From contig NZ_BTCK01000003.1 of the NCBI RefSeq assembly GCF_033239625.1, positions 124,001 through 188,000 of the forward strand: DNA of 64,000 nt. The letters run 5' to 3'. This stretch comes from Paenibacillus_T sp033239625. Lineage in GTDB: Bacteria > Bacillota > Bacilli > Paenibacillales > Paenibacillaceae. Positions 8,581 through 16,895 of the stretch are shown here, in pieces (position 1 is the first letter of the stretch; each line of letters starts with the position of its first letter). The notes beneath the pieces were generated by a model, which worked only from the letters and a program-made list of their open reading frames with translations, was not told the origin of the DNA and did not search any database. The position numbers and the translations under genes are program-made.

Positions 8581-8613
8581 TTGCCCAATGGGCAACGTTG
8601 CACAATGGGAAAT
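8581..8613. promoter_or_regulatory. Tandem TetR-type operators
   Basis: TTGCCCAATGGGCAA is a perfect inverted repeat (seven-base arms, one central base) at 8581-8595. A diverged copy, TTGCACAATGGGAAA, starts 18 bases on at 8599. The sites overlap the region where the promoter of the TetR-MMPL unit should lie (TAATAT and TATAGT just downstream on the minus strand). Binding by the adjacent TetR protein is inferred. Confidence 0.7.
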
Positions 8614-8749
8614 GGTTGACGGTTTTGTGACATTGATCACACTCATATAGAGCTATATAAGTAAGGGTAACCCTATGCTACGGGTTGTTCTGAGTTATAG
8701 CGTCTGCAGGATTGACAATAATTAGCCGAGCGTTGGAGGTTGGATAAGA

Positions 8750-9163
8750 ATGGAAGAGCAAGTTAAGGTGCTCCAAGAGGCGCCTGACGCTGAGGAATAT
8801 AATGCGCTGCGCATAGCGGCCGGCTTGAGCCCGAAGGATCTGGCCGGAGCGAGAGTGGGGCTTGCGAACTCGGTGTACAGCACAATTTTGCGGAGGGAGG
8901 ATGGGCAGCTCATCGGGATGGGGCGAATTATCGGCGATGGCGGATGCTTTTATCACATTGTCGACATTGCGGTGCATCCGACTTGCCAAGGCAGGGGATA
9001 TGGGAAGTTGATTATGAAAGCGTTAATGGATTATTTGGACGCGAACGCGCACCCAGGGTCGAATGCAAGTCTGATCGCGGACGTGCCGGCCGATCAACTG
9101 TACCGCAAGTTCGGGTTCGACTACACGGCACCCAAGTCGGTCGGGATGTTCAGAAGATACTAA
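8750..9163 (+). CDS. GNAT family N-acetyltransferase
   Basis: A 137-residue acetyltransferase. The acetyl-CoA pyrophosphate loop is seen as CQGRGYGKLIMKAL, after the beta-4 strand FYHIVDIAVHP; the C-terminal YRKFGFDYTAP segment is typical of the family. GGAGG lies ten bases before the ATG. The acceptor substrate is unknown. It is a single gene; its 3' end faces the convergent Lrp gene with only a short gap and no strong hairpin between. Confidence 0.88.
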   Translation: MEEQVKVLQEAPDAEEYNALRIAAGLSPKDLAGARVGLANSVYSTILRREDGQLIGMGRIIGDGGCFYHIVDIAVHPTCQGRGYGKLIMKALMDYLDANAHPGSNASLIADVPADQLYRKFGFDYTAPKSVGMFRRY

Positions 9164-9186
9164 TACTAACAACCTCCGCGCTCCGT

Positions 9187-9615
9187 TTATTTGATCCGTT
9201 CGATCGACATGCTGAGCTTGTAGTTGCCGAAGGTCAGCACTTCCTCCAGCAGCTTGTTCAGTTCGACCATGTCGCGCACAAGTACACGCATCCAATAGCA
9301 GCCTTCTCCACTGACGCGGTGCATTTCTTGCACGGAATCGTTCGACTCCGCAAGCTCTCGCAGTGCCTGATGGGCTTGGTTTGAATGAAGGAAGAGGATG
9401 AGGAAGGCATGAATATGCAGCCCGATCCGTTCGGGATTCCAGCGCAGCGTATAGCCGTCGATGACGCCCAGATCCTGCAGCTTGCGCACGCGTGCGCCGA
9501 CCGCCTGTCCGGTCAAGTGGACGAGCTCGCCAATCTCCTTATGGGTGAGCATGGCGTTGTTCAACAGCTCCTGCAGAATGCGAATATCGGTATCATCAAT
9601 CGTTTGGTTGGCCAC
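9187..9615 (-). CDS. Lrp/AsnC family transcriptional regulator
   Basis: A 142-residue regulator with an N-terminal helix-turn-helix (LTHKEIGELVHLTGQAVGARVRKLQDLGVI) and a C-terminal RAM/AsnC ligand and assembly domain, normal length. The GTG at 9615 follows AAAGGAG at nine bases. It is divergent from the MBL-fold hydrolase gene with about 130 bases between, so that gene is a plausible target. The effector is probably an amino acid or small metabolite by family, but nothing in the sequence sets it. Confidence 0.9.
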   Translation of the reverse strand: MANQTIDDTDIRILQELLNNAMLTHKEIGELVHLTGQAVGARVRKLQDLGVIDGYTLRWNPERIGLHIHAFLILFLHSNQAHQALRELAESNDSVQEMHRVSGEGCYWMRVLVRDMVELNKLLEEVLTFGNYKLSMSIERIK

Positions 9616-9747
9616 TTGGCGTCACTCCTTTCACGGTGAAAGCAAACCTGCGCGAATACGTTCATCAAGTTATGGTTCAATAATAGCGGCAGATGCTATC
9701 ATCGATATCGTAACAGAACCATATTCCGTCCGAAAAGAGGGATTTCG

Positions 9748-10494
9748 ATGCGCGTTCAACTCATTCGTCATGCCACGCTATGGCTCGAATATGCAGGGGT
9801 TACCTTTCTCATCGATCCGATGTTCAGCCCGCAAGGGGCTAATCCGCCGATTATGAATTCCGATAATGAGCGTCGCAATCCGCTAGTCCCATTGCCTGGT
9901 GAGCTTGACGCGTGGCTCGCGCCAGACGCCGTTATCGTGACGCATCTTCATGCGGATCATTGGGATGCTGCCGCCGCGCAGGCTTTGCCGAAGTCGTCGA
10001 CGATTCTATGCCAGCCAGGCAATCAAGACGCATTCCGTACAGCGGGCTTTACGGACGTAACGGAGATTATAGATTCGACGACCTTCCGAGGCGTAACGGT
10101 TCATCGTACGAACGGTCAGCATGGGACGGGTGAAATTGGCGAGCGGATGGGGAAGGTGTCCGGCTTTGTTTTTCAAGCGGATGGCGAGCCCACGTTGTAT
10201 ATTGCGGGAGATACGATCTGGTGCGAGGATGTGAAGACGGCGCTTGATACGTATAAGCCAGACCTGACGATTGTGAATGCAGGCGGAGCGAGATTCGTAG
10301 TGGGGGATCCGATTACGATGGATGCGGACGATGTGATCCAAGTCGTTCAATATGCACCTTATACGAAGGTGATTGCCGTGCATATGGATTCGATCAATCA
10401 CTGTCACGTTACGCGGGATGTGCTTCGGGCGAGGCTGGCGGAGCAGCGTTTATTAGAGCAGTTGGCGATTCCGGAAGACGGGGAGTGGATGTAG
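9748..10494 (+). CDS. MBL-fold metal-dependent hydrolase (UlaG/YcbJ-like)
   Basis: A 248-residue metallo-beta-lactamase-fold protein. The di-metal motif THLHADHWD gives ligands H66, H68, D70 and H71; further ligand candidates are the D of YIAGDTIW and the H of IAVHMDS. The short N-terminal beta core (RHATLWLEYAGVTFLIDP) is that of the UlaG-like branch of small metal hydrolases. A role as phosphodiesterase or lactonase is possible but unproven. It is divergent from an Lrp-type regulator. Confidence 0.88.
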   Translation: MRVQLIRHATLWLEYAGVTFLIDPMFSPQGANPPIMNSDNERRNPLVPLPGELDAWLAPDAVIVTHLHADHWDAAAAQALPKSSTILCQPGNQDAFRTAGFTDVTEIIDSTTFRGVTVHRTNGQHGTGEIGERMGKVSGFVFQADGEPTLYIAGDTIWCEDVKTALDTYKPDLTIVNAGGARFVVGDPITMDADDVIQVVQYAPYTKVIAVHMDSINHCHVTRDVLRARLAEQRLLEQLAIPEDGEWM

Positions 10495-10520
10495 GGCGAA
10501 TTTAGTAAGTTATATGATCT

Positions 10521-10547
10521 GGGCGCCGCTTCGGGGTGCTCTTTTTT
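10521..10547 (+). terminator. Probable rho-independent terminator after the MBL-fold gene
   Basis: GGGCGCC and GGGGTGCTC can pair with some G-U pairs and are followed by six T residues. It lies 27 bases after the hydrolase stop and before the isoprenoid enzyme gene. The stem is imperfect, so confidence is moderate. Confidence 0.55.
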
Positions 10548-10629
10548 GTCTACCTACAGACCGCTTTTCCTATTCATGTCGTGATATAATTCGGAATAAC
10601 AAATATAACCAACACGCGAGGGTTCGCCG

Positions 10630-11583
10630 ATGAAAGAAGTCGATGATTTCAAGGATGAAATAGAGCTCCTATTCCAAGAGGCATCACAAGAAATGATGGG
10701 GTTGCCCGACGAACTGAGGGAGACGGGCCAGGCTTTGCTCGCACGCTGCAATCCACTGCACAGCGGAGGGAAAGCCAAGTCGATCAGCTTCCTGCTGCCG
10801 TATTGGCTGCAGGAAGAGACGGGCGCGCCGATAGAGCTTTGCCGGGACCTCTCGATCGGAAGCGTATATGTCATGCTTCAATATTTTATTCTGGATGACG
10901 TGATGGACGGAGGGGACGATCGGATACAATCATCCGGGATCCGCAAGTCGTTGGCGCTAGCCCAATTGCTGAGCGTGATGTCTCGTCAGCGGTATGCCCG
11001 TTATTTTGAGCAAGATTCCGTAATAGGGTCGTATGAGCGTCATTTTGTCGGGCAGTGGTCTTCCGCTGTTACGCGTGAAGTGCTCGAAGCTGTTAATCCG
11101 CTGGACGTGGGGCAGCTCGCAGGCAAGGCTGCTCCGATTAAGCTAGGCGCGGCGGGTGTGCTGCTCTGGGCGGGTCAGACGGAACAGCGGATTGCGGAAG
11201 TAGAAGAAGCCATCGATCTAGCGCTGGCGGTGCTGCAATTATCGGATGACTGGGCGGATAGAATAGAAGATTTGCACGAGGCCAATCGCAATTCGTTCTT
11301 GACGATCGTGAAGGACAAGCTGGCGGATGTGGCTGCTGATACGTTGGATGAGCCAGGTGTGAAGCGTGCGATCTACCACCGTGGGGCGGTAAGTCAGTTG
11401 GCCGAGATTGCGGAACAATATCGTGACCGGCTGCAGCGGATCCCCAAGGTTCCTGTAAGATTACAAACCTATCAAGACACGATTGTTCAGGATCTTCGGC
11501 AGACGGCGGACCGGATCGAACGGTCGGTTAACGAGCTTGCCGCGCATGGCGGATTGTCGCAGTTGGTGTTGAATATGAAATAA
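10630..11583 (+). CDS. ComQ-like class 1 isoprenoid biosynthesis enzyme (probable peptide prenyltransferase)
   Basis: A 317-residue all-helical prenyl-synthase-fold protein. Both aspartate motifs that bind the Mg-diphosphate are present: D89, D90 and D93 (DDVMD) and D206, D207 and D210 (DDWAD). It lacks the usual polyprenyl synthase FARM/SARM context and resembles ComQ, which prenylates the Trp of the ComX pheromone precursor. A short peptide gene ending in a Trp-Leu pair lies 178 bases downstream on the same strand, and a membrane histidine kinase follows. A strong palindromic terminator separates enzyme and peptide. What else it could be: a terpene or prenyl diphosphate synthase. Fold call confident; peptide prenylation inferred from context. 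Confidence 0.75.
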   Translation: MKEVDDFKDEIELLFQEASQEMMGLPDELRETGQALLARCNPLHSGGKAKSISFLLPYWLQEETGAPIELCRDLSIGSVYVMLQYFILDDVMDGGDDRIQSSGIRKSLALAQLLSVMSRQRYARYFEQDSVIGSYERHFVGQWSSAVTREVLEAVNPLDVGQLAGKAAPIKLGAAGVLLWAGQTEQRIAEVEEAIDLALAVLQLSDDWADRIEDLHEANRNSFLTIVKDKLADVAADTLDEPGVKRAIYHRGAVSQLAEIAEQYRDRLQRIPKVPVRLQTYQDTIVQDLRQTADRIERSVNELAAHGGLSQLVLNMK

Positions 11584-11585
11584 CA

Positions 11586-11617
11586 AAGAAGGGACCGAAT
11601 CGATTCGGTCCCTTCTT
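11586..11617. terminator. Perfect palindromic terminator after the ComQ-like gene
   Basis: Thirty-two bases of perfect dyad symmetry (left half AAGAAGGGACCGAATC) begin three bases after the stop codon, with a T-rich right end. It would fold as a long GC-rich hairpin and separates transcription of the enzyme gene from that of the peptide gene. Confidence 0.85.
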
Positions 11618-11691
11618 CCATATTCAAGGAGTGCAAAAGTGCTATGTAGCGATGTAAAAAATACGAAAACAATGTCGAGTCTAGTAAAATT

Positions 11692-11719
11692 TTGGAGAAA
11701 ATTTATCCTATTCTATGAT
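11692..11719 (+). promoter_or_regulatory. Probable sigma-A promoter of the NHLP-leader peptide gene
   Basis: TTGGAG (11692-11697), 16 bases, then TATGAT (11714-11719), followed by a leader of about 40 bases to the peptide start. The surrounding DNA is AT-rich. A TGTCGAG at 11673 is reminiscent of a Spo0A box but too short to claim. Confidence 0.55.
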
Positions 11720-11761
11720 ATTATAGGTCTGTAAGACTACTACTGAAGGGTTGTGCAGCGA

Positions 11762-12007
11762 ATGTCGGTTTCCGTGGATGCATTGAAAGTTCAGATTATT
11801 AAGAAAGCTTGGGAAGATGAACAATTTAAACAGGAACTTCTGGCAGATCCTAAGGCTGCTATCAAGCAAGCTTTCGGAGTCGAGATACCAGAAGCTGTTA
11901 ATCTGAAAGTAGTTGAAGAAGAATCGGCAAGCTACTATTTGGTTATCCCACCTAAACCAGAGGATGCACTTGCTAAAGAATCAAACGTAGGCTTTATTTG
12001 GCTTTAA
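11762..12007 (+). CDS. NHLP-leader RiPP-type precursor peptide with C-terminal Trp (ComX-like role proposed)
   Basis: An 81-residue peptide. Residues 8-64 resemble the nitrile-hydratase-like leader family (NHLP, proteusin type): key stretches are WEDEQFKQELLADPKAAIKQ, then FGVEIPEAVNLKVVEE and the ending YYLVIPP. A short tail of 17 residues follows, ending NVGFIWL with Trp at position 80. The typical Gly-Gly cleavage site is absent. The Trp near the C-terminus, the ComQ-like enzyme upstream and the membrane kinase downstream recall ComX, although the leader is unlike ComX. GAAGGG precedes the ATG at 11762 by 11 bases; a GTG three codons earlier would touch the ribosome site. The codon use is more AT-rich than most genes here. 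Leader family confident; prenylated signal inferred. Confidence 0.72.
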   Translation: MSVSVDALKVQIIKKAWEDEQFKQELLADPKAAIKQAFGVEIPEAVNLKVVEEESASYYLVIPPKPEDALAKESNVGFIWL

Positions 12008-13905
12008 TTCTCATTAGTAACGACAGGGAACCGAATGATCGCTTCGGTTCCTTTTCCTTTCTTACTGCGGAATTCGAGCGTTCCTTCCATGACTTCAATG
12101 ATCCGGAACGTAACCATTAGCCCAAGGCCAGTTCCCTTCGTCTTCGTTGAGTAGTAGGGCTCACCAAGCTTAGCGATCTGCTCTTCTTCCATGCCTTCCC
12201 CGTTATCTGCTATGCGGATGACAGCCTTCCCTTTCTCTTCATGCATACTGATCTTTACAGTTCCATTCTCGCGTGCCTCGATCGCTTCTATGCTGTTCTT
12301 GACCATATTTAAGACAGCTTGCTTGAACTTCGAAGGATTTCCCTTCGCATAGAACTTATTCGGCATATCGACCTGCAACGCTGCTCCGCTCAGGGCAGCC
12401 ATTGGGCTAATGATGGTGACGATCGCCATCAACTCTTGGTGAAGGTCCATTGTGGTTACATTATTGTCGAGCTCAGGCTTAGCGAACGTAAGGAAGTCTG
12501 TAATGATCGTGGAAGCGCGATCGAGTTCGTCAATTGCCATCGAGAAATGAGGCTTAGTCGTTTCTTCTGATTTATTCGAAATGAGCTGCAGAAACCCTCT
12601 AGTAACTTGTAATGGGTTGCGTACTTCATGAGCAATCGATGCCGCGAGTTCGCTAATAAACTTCAGTTTCTCTTCACGCTGGAGGCGCCCATTGAACATC
12701 TCCAGTTCCTTCGAATAGACGACAAGCTTACGATGATCCGCCGAAATACGGCGGGCCAATACGATGAGCAATGAGATAATGAGCAGCATCACACCGAATT
12801 TCCACAAGAAAGGAAGGCGCATGCTATCACTCAAGAAGATACGGAGCAGGTCCATAACAAACATCCCAGCACAGGTGAGGAATCCGAGCGCGAGAATGAT
12901 GCTGTTCTTATTACCTCGTACCGACTGAATGAATGCTTGGCTGATTACTAGCGCAAAATGGATCAACAGCATAGGTGCTAACAGGTAGAATGTGAATAGT
13001 TTATATAGGAAGTAAAATGAATCTCCTATCTGTTGGTTGAGAATTGAAACGAACACACAAAATATCGAGTAGCCGACGAACCATTGTCCGAACTTACGAT
13101 AAAATACTAATTTACCCTCGAATATTGTAGCCGCGAACAAATGCAAAGCAGGAAATACAACGAGCATAGAGATATCAAATAGAAGCTGCAACAGTCTGCC
13201 ATACTGTTTGAAATAAACGTGAGGGAATGTTGTGAACGTTATAATCATTACACTCGTAGCCAGAGCAATCATGCTTAATGCTAACCAAGCCTTGCGTTGT
13301 TGGGGATTAAGGTAGCCTGAAATAAGCAGCATGATTAGCCCGACAAAGGCAATGGATGCACCTAACATCAAACTTGGAAGTTCTCCGATAATATAAGACT
13401 TTGATAAATCATTATAATTATCGATCAGAACTCCGCTTACGATTCCTGCACGGTCTAGTGATGCGATACGAATATAGATATTTGAAGGTTCTGGGTTGGG
13501 TACTAGAGACGTAAGTAACATGTTACGGTCAAAGGAAGAATCACGAGTAAATTCATAAATCAGTTTGTTATCCTCGTAAACCTTAATGTTGTTTCCATAC
13601 ATCTGGTTGATGAGGAGCCCTGGTGTTTGCCATACAGACGTAGGTGGGATGACGAAATGTACCCAGACTCCCGTATGGCCTTCTAGATTTTCTTCGAGAG
13701 TTTGATGGATGTTCGCTTTCAACCATGGTTCAGTAGCCGAGGGAGTTTCTGATGTCTCATCATTAAACCACTGGATCTCCCACTCCTTAATTGAGATACC
13801 CGAAGAAGACTGAGCGTTATCTGCGAACCCAGTCTGAGGACGTATGAATAGAATAGCGAGCACAGCACAAATCAGAATAAATAATATCGGTTTTACGCGC
13901 TTCAC
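12004..13905 (-). CDS. 7TM sensor histidine kinase (7TMR-DISM-like sensor, sporulation-kinase-type core)
   Basis: About 633 residues. A leading membrane or signal segment is followed by an extracytoplasmic domain (about residues 20-155) resembling the 7TMR-DISM jelly-roll, then seven to eight membrane helices to about residue 390, HisKA with phosphoacceptor H426 (in SIAHEVRNPLQ), and an HATPase domain with N, G1 and G2 boxes (KNSIEA, DNGEGM, GTGLGL). The core resembles KinA/KinB-type kinases that feed the Spo0A phosphorelay. No response regulator is adjacent. Its stop codon overlaps that of the convergent peptide gene in a shared TTAA. I favour the GTG at 13905 (AGGTGGAG nearby); a TTG at 13956 is an alternative. 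It is a candidate receptor for the peptide, as ComP is for ComX. Confidence 0.82.
   Translation of the reverse strand: MKRVKPILFILICAVLAILFIRPQTGFADNAQSSSGISIKEWEIQWFNDETSETPSATEPWLKANIHQTLEENLEGHTGVWVHFVIPPTSVWQTPGLLINQMYGNNIKVYEDNKLIYEFTRDSSFDRNMLLTSLVPNPEPSNIYIRIASLDRAGIVSGVLIDNYNDLSKSYIIGELPSLMLGASIAFVGLIMLLISGYLNPQQRKAWLALSMIALATSVMIITFTTFPHVYFKQYGRLLQLLFDISMLVVFPALHLFAATIFEGKLVFYRKFGQWFVGYSIFCVFVSILNQQIGDSFYFLYKLFTFYLLAPMLLIHFALVISQAFIQSVRGNKNSIILALGFLTCAGMFVMDLLRIFLSDSMRLPFLWKFGVMLLIISLLIVLARRISADHRKLVVYSKELEMFNGRLQREEKLKFISELAASIAHEVRNPLQVTRGFLQLISNKSEETTKPHFSMAIDELDRASTIITDFLTFAKPELDNNVTTMDLHQELMAIVTIISPMAALSGAALQVDMPNKFYAKGNPSKFKQAVLNMVKNSIEAIEARENGTVKISMHEEKGKAVIRIADNGEGMEEEQIAKLGEPYYSTKTKGTGLGLMVTFRIIEVMEGTLEFRSKKGKGTEAIIRFPVVTNEN
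12027..12056 (+). terminator. Terminator of the peptide gene, embedded in the antisense kinase gene
   Basis: GGAACCGAA, a seven-base loop, then TTCGGTTCC and a TTTTCCTTTC run, 20 bases after the peptide stop. It lies inside the last codons of the convergent kinase gene. It would make the peptide a discrete transcript of roughly 330 bases. Confidence 0.75.
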
Positions 13906-14178
13906 AATACTCCACCTCAGAAACCTGTCTGATACTTTCTTCCTAGATTTCGACAATATTCTTCATATTCCTGTATAAAGAAAAACTATTTTCATGAATT
14001 ATCCTCTTTTTTATGTCGGTTTCCTTGGTTTTTACTAATTTTGTCACGCTGGTATACATCATTCCCACGTATAGAATGGTATTGAAATTACTGAGTTGTA
14101 TGATAACCTTTCAGTAGAAGTGCAAATTTTTTGAAAACAAATATTTGCTAGACGCAGGCACAATCAGGGAGGCCTCCT

Positions 14179-16887
14179 ATGCGGTTTACAATTCGCAGCA
14201 AGCTGCTCATCGGTTTTTTATCGGTCTCGCTCTTAGTAACGGCCGTTAATATAAACGCCTATTACTATAATGATAGGCTGAATCACTCGTTCGACGATCT
14301 TGTCGAGCAGCGTGCCGATGTGCTGAATAAAGCGACAGAGATCCAGTACTTATCCATGCAGCAGACGAACAGTTTAAGAGGTTATCTGCTTACCCAAGAG
14401 CAGGAATATCTCGATGATCTGCAAACCTCCAGCGAGCAGTTGAATCAGCTGGTCGCTCAGGTGAAGCAATTGGACATTAGCCCTCAATTGAAACAGCCGT
14501 TCGAGGAGCTTGTGGAAGCGGATCAGGCGTTCATTAATGGCACCGAGCAGCTCCTGTCCAATCTAGAGAACAACCACAATCAAGACGAAGCGCTCCGTTA
14601 TTTCAAGTCCGATGTGCTGCCGCTAGGTCAGAAGCTGGGACCGCTCGCGACGAAGTTCGCAGACGAGCAACGACGAATACTGGAACAGGACCGGACGGAC
14701 AACAAGCGAATGGTTAACTTCGTCAATCAAATGACGGCACTCCTCACCATCATTACTTTCTTCTTAACTTTACTGATAGGACTTGCTCTATCGCGGCGCA
14801 TTACGGGCAATCTTCTGAAAATTACACGTGTCATTACCGGCTTCACTCACGATCGCAGCACCGCCAAATTACCTTACATAGAAGTGCGCACGCAAGATGA
14901 GATCGGCGACATCGCTAGATCCTTCAACGAGATGGTCAAGACGCTGGAGAAATATTCGGTGCTGGAACAGGAGCAGCGTTGGCTGGAGAACAACGTCGGC
15001 GAAATGGCAGTGAAGTTTCAGGGCGTTCACAATCTGGAGCTGCTCGCCAAGCTGTTCATTACAACGATTACGCCGCTGGTCGATGCGACCTATGGCGTGT
15101 TCTATCTCAAGCAGGGCAGCAGCCATCGGCCGCAGCTTAATAAGATTGCTGCGTATGCCGATCAGCAGGAAAGCGTCGGCGCAGACAGCTTCGTATTCGG
15201 GGAAGGACTCGTCGGACAAGCTGCGCTGGAAGGTCGCACGATTCTGTTGAATAGCGTACCGGAGAACTACATTCAAATTGCATCAGGGTTAGGCAAGGCC
15301 GCGCCTTCCAGCCTGATCATTATGCCGGTGCAGTTCGAAGGCCAAGTCATTGCGGTATTCGAGTTAGCTTCGTTCAGCTCGTTCACGTTCATCCAGCAGA
15401 CGCTGCTGCAGCAGGTTGCGAATCAATTGGGCAGCGTATTGAGCAGCATTGCGGGACGGATGCAGATTGAACGTCTGTTAGTAGAATCGCAGACACTGAC
15501 CGAAGAGCTGCAGACGCAGTCGGAGGAGCTTCAGATGCAGCAGGAAGAGCTTCGCGGCATTAATGAGAAGCTCGAAGAGCAGTACAAAAATTCGGAGCAC
15601 AAGACGAAGGAATTGGAGAAGACGAAGAACCAGCTCGAGGAGAAAGCAAGACAGCTGGCGCTAAGCTCACAGTATAAGTCCGAGTTTCTCGCGAATATGT
15701 CGCATGAGCTGAGGACGCCGCTGAACAGTCTGCTTATTCTCTCGAACATTCTCGCTGAGAATACAGCCGGCAATCTGAATGACAATCAGATTAAATACGC
15801 GAGTACGATTCATCAGTCAGGCAATGACCTTCTTCATCTGATCAACGATATTCTCGACCTGTCGAAGATTGAATCGGGTAAGATCGATCTGATGACGAAG
15901 GCGGTCAGCCTGCATTACATCAGTGAATTCGCCGAGCAGCAGTTCTTCCCGGTTGCACGTCAGAAAGGCATTACCTTTACAACGATACTTGATCCCGATC
16001 TGCCGGCAACGCTCATCACGGATGAGCAGCGTGTGATGCAAATCATTAAGAATCTGCTGTCCAATGCCTTCAAGTTTACGGAACGGGGCGAGGTGAAACT
16101 GCATATTCACCGTGCATTGCATAACCTGCCATCGGAAGGCGAGAACAACTATACGACGCAGGATGGCATTGCCTTCTCCGTACACGATACCGGCATCGGG
16201 ATTCCAAGAGATAAGCAGGGCCTTATCTTCCAAGCGTTCCAACAGGCGGATGGTACGACGAATCGCAAATACGGAGGTACGGGGCTCGGTCTGTCGATCA
16301 GCCTTAATATCGCGCATCTGCTAGGCGGCGATATCTTCGTGAGCAGCAGCGTAGGTCAAGGCAGCGTGTTCTCGCTCGTACTGCCTTGCAAGGACAAGAG
16401 TATGTCAGACAGCCCTGCTGCCGCAGTCGTGCATCAAGAAGTGGCTGCCGCTGCTCCAGCACTCATAGTCGAAGAATCGAAAGAGATGGATGTCGAGCTT
16501 GACGATAACCTATGGGCAGGCAAGAAGGTGCTTATTGTCGACGATGATATGCGCAATGTCTACGCAACGACGATTGCACTAGAGGGCCGGAAGATGAATG
16601 TTCTGTTCGCAGAGAACGGACTGTCTTGTTTGAAGGTGCTGAAGGAACACCCGGATGTCGATCTGATTCTAATGGATATTATGCTGCCAGAGATGGATGG
16701 CTATGAGACGATGCGTACCTTGCGGTCTACGCCAGGTTACGAGTCGCTGCCGATCATTGCATTAACGGCGAAGGCGATGAAGGATGACCGGGAGAAATGC
16801 ATCCGGGCCGGAGCATCCGACTATATCAGCAAACCAGTTAAGCTGGAGCAATTATTCGCCCGCATGCAGAATTGGCTCACGAGGTAG
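14179..16887 (+). CDS. Hybrid sensor histidine kinase/response regulator with HAMP and GAF domains
   Basis: A 902-residue protein. Two membrane helices (about 8-30 and 184-206) bracket an extracytoplasmic helical bundle of CHASE3/4HB type, then HAMP (207-260), a GAF domain (about 285-430), a coiled coil rich in Gln and Glu (435-490), HisKA with H509 (in NMSHELRTPL), HATPase (G-boxes DTGIGI, GGTGLGL) and a C-terminal receiver with D833 (in LMDIMLPEMDG). GGGAGG lies six bases before the ATG. It is the first gene of a three-gene unit with CheR and a REC-PAS-PAS kinase, so it probably senses an external or membrane cue and passes phosphate within that unit. Confidence 0.9.
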   Translation: MRFTIRSKLLIGFLSVSLLVTAVNINAYYYNDRLNHSFDDLVEQRADVLNKATEIQYLSMQQTNSLRGYLLTQEQEYLDDLQTSSEQLNQLVAQVKQLDISPQLKQPFEELVEADQAFINGTEQLLSNLENNHNQDEALRYFKSDVLPLGQKLGPLATKFADEQRRILEQDRTDNKRMVNFVNQMTALLTIITFFLTLLIGLALSRRITGNLLKITRVITGFTHDRSTAKLPYIEVRTQDEIGDIARSFNEMVKTLEKYSVLEQEQRWLENNVGEMAVKFQGVHNLELLAKLFITTITPLVDATYGVFYLKQGSSHRPQLNKIAAYADQQESVGADSFVFGEGLVGQAALEGRTILLNSVPENYIQIASGLGKAAPSSLIIMPVQFEGQVIAVFELASFSSFTFIQQTLLQQVANQLGSVLSSIAGRMQIERLLVESQTLTEELQTQSEELQMQQEELRGINEKLEEQYKNSEHKTKELEKTKNQLEEKARQLALSSQYKSEFLANMSHELRTPLNSLLILSNILAENTAGNLNDNQIKYASTIHQSGNDLLHLINDILDLSKIESGKIDLMTKAVSLHYISEFAEQQFFPVARQKGITFTTILDPDLPATLITDEQRVMQIIKNLLSNAFKFTERGEVKLHIHRALHNLPSEGENNYTTQDGIAFSVHDTGIGIPRDKQGLIFQAFQQADGTTNRKYGGTGLGLSISLNIAHLLGGDIFVSSSVGQGSVFSLVLPCKDKSMSDSPAAAVVHQEVAAAAPALIVEESKEMDVELDDNLWAGKKVLIVDDDMRNVYATTIALEGRKMNVLFAENGLSCLKVLKEHPDVDLILMDIMLPEMDGYETMRTLRSTPGYESLPIIALTAKAMKDDREKCIRAGASDYISKPVKLEQLFARMQNWLTR

Positions 16888-16895
16888 GTGTCAGA

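Noticed and set aside
11671..11681. A Spo0A box (TGTCGAG) upstream of the peptide gene
   Set aside because: Matches only part of the 0A box and such 7-mers are common; kept as a note, not a call.
12004..12030. Overlap of peptide and kinase genes as an error of frame
   Set aside because: Both frames are independently well supported (leader motif and HATPase end); the overlap is four bases of stop codons only, normal for convergent genes.
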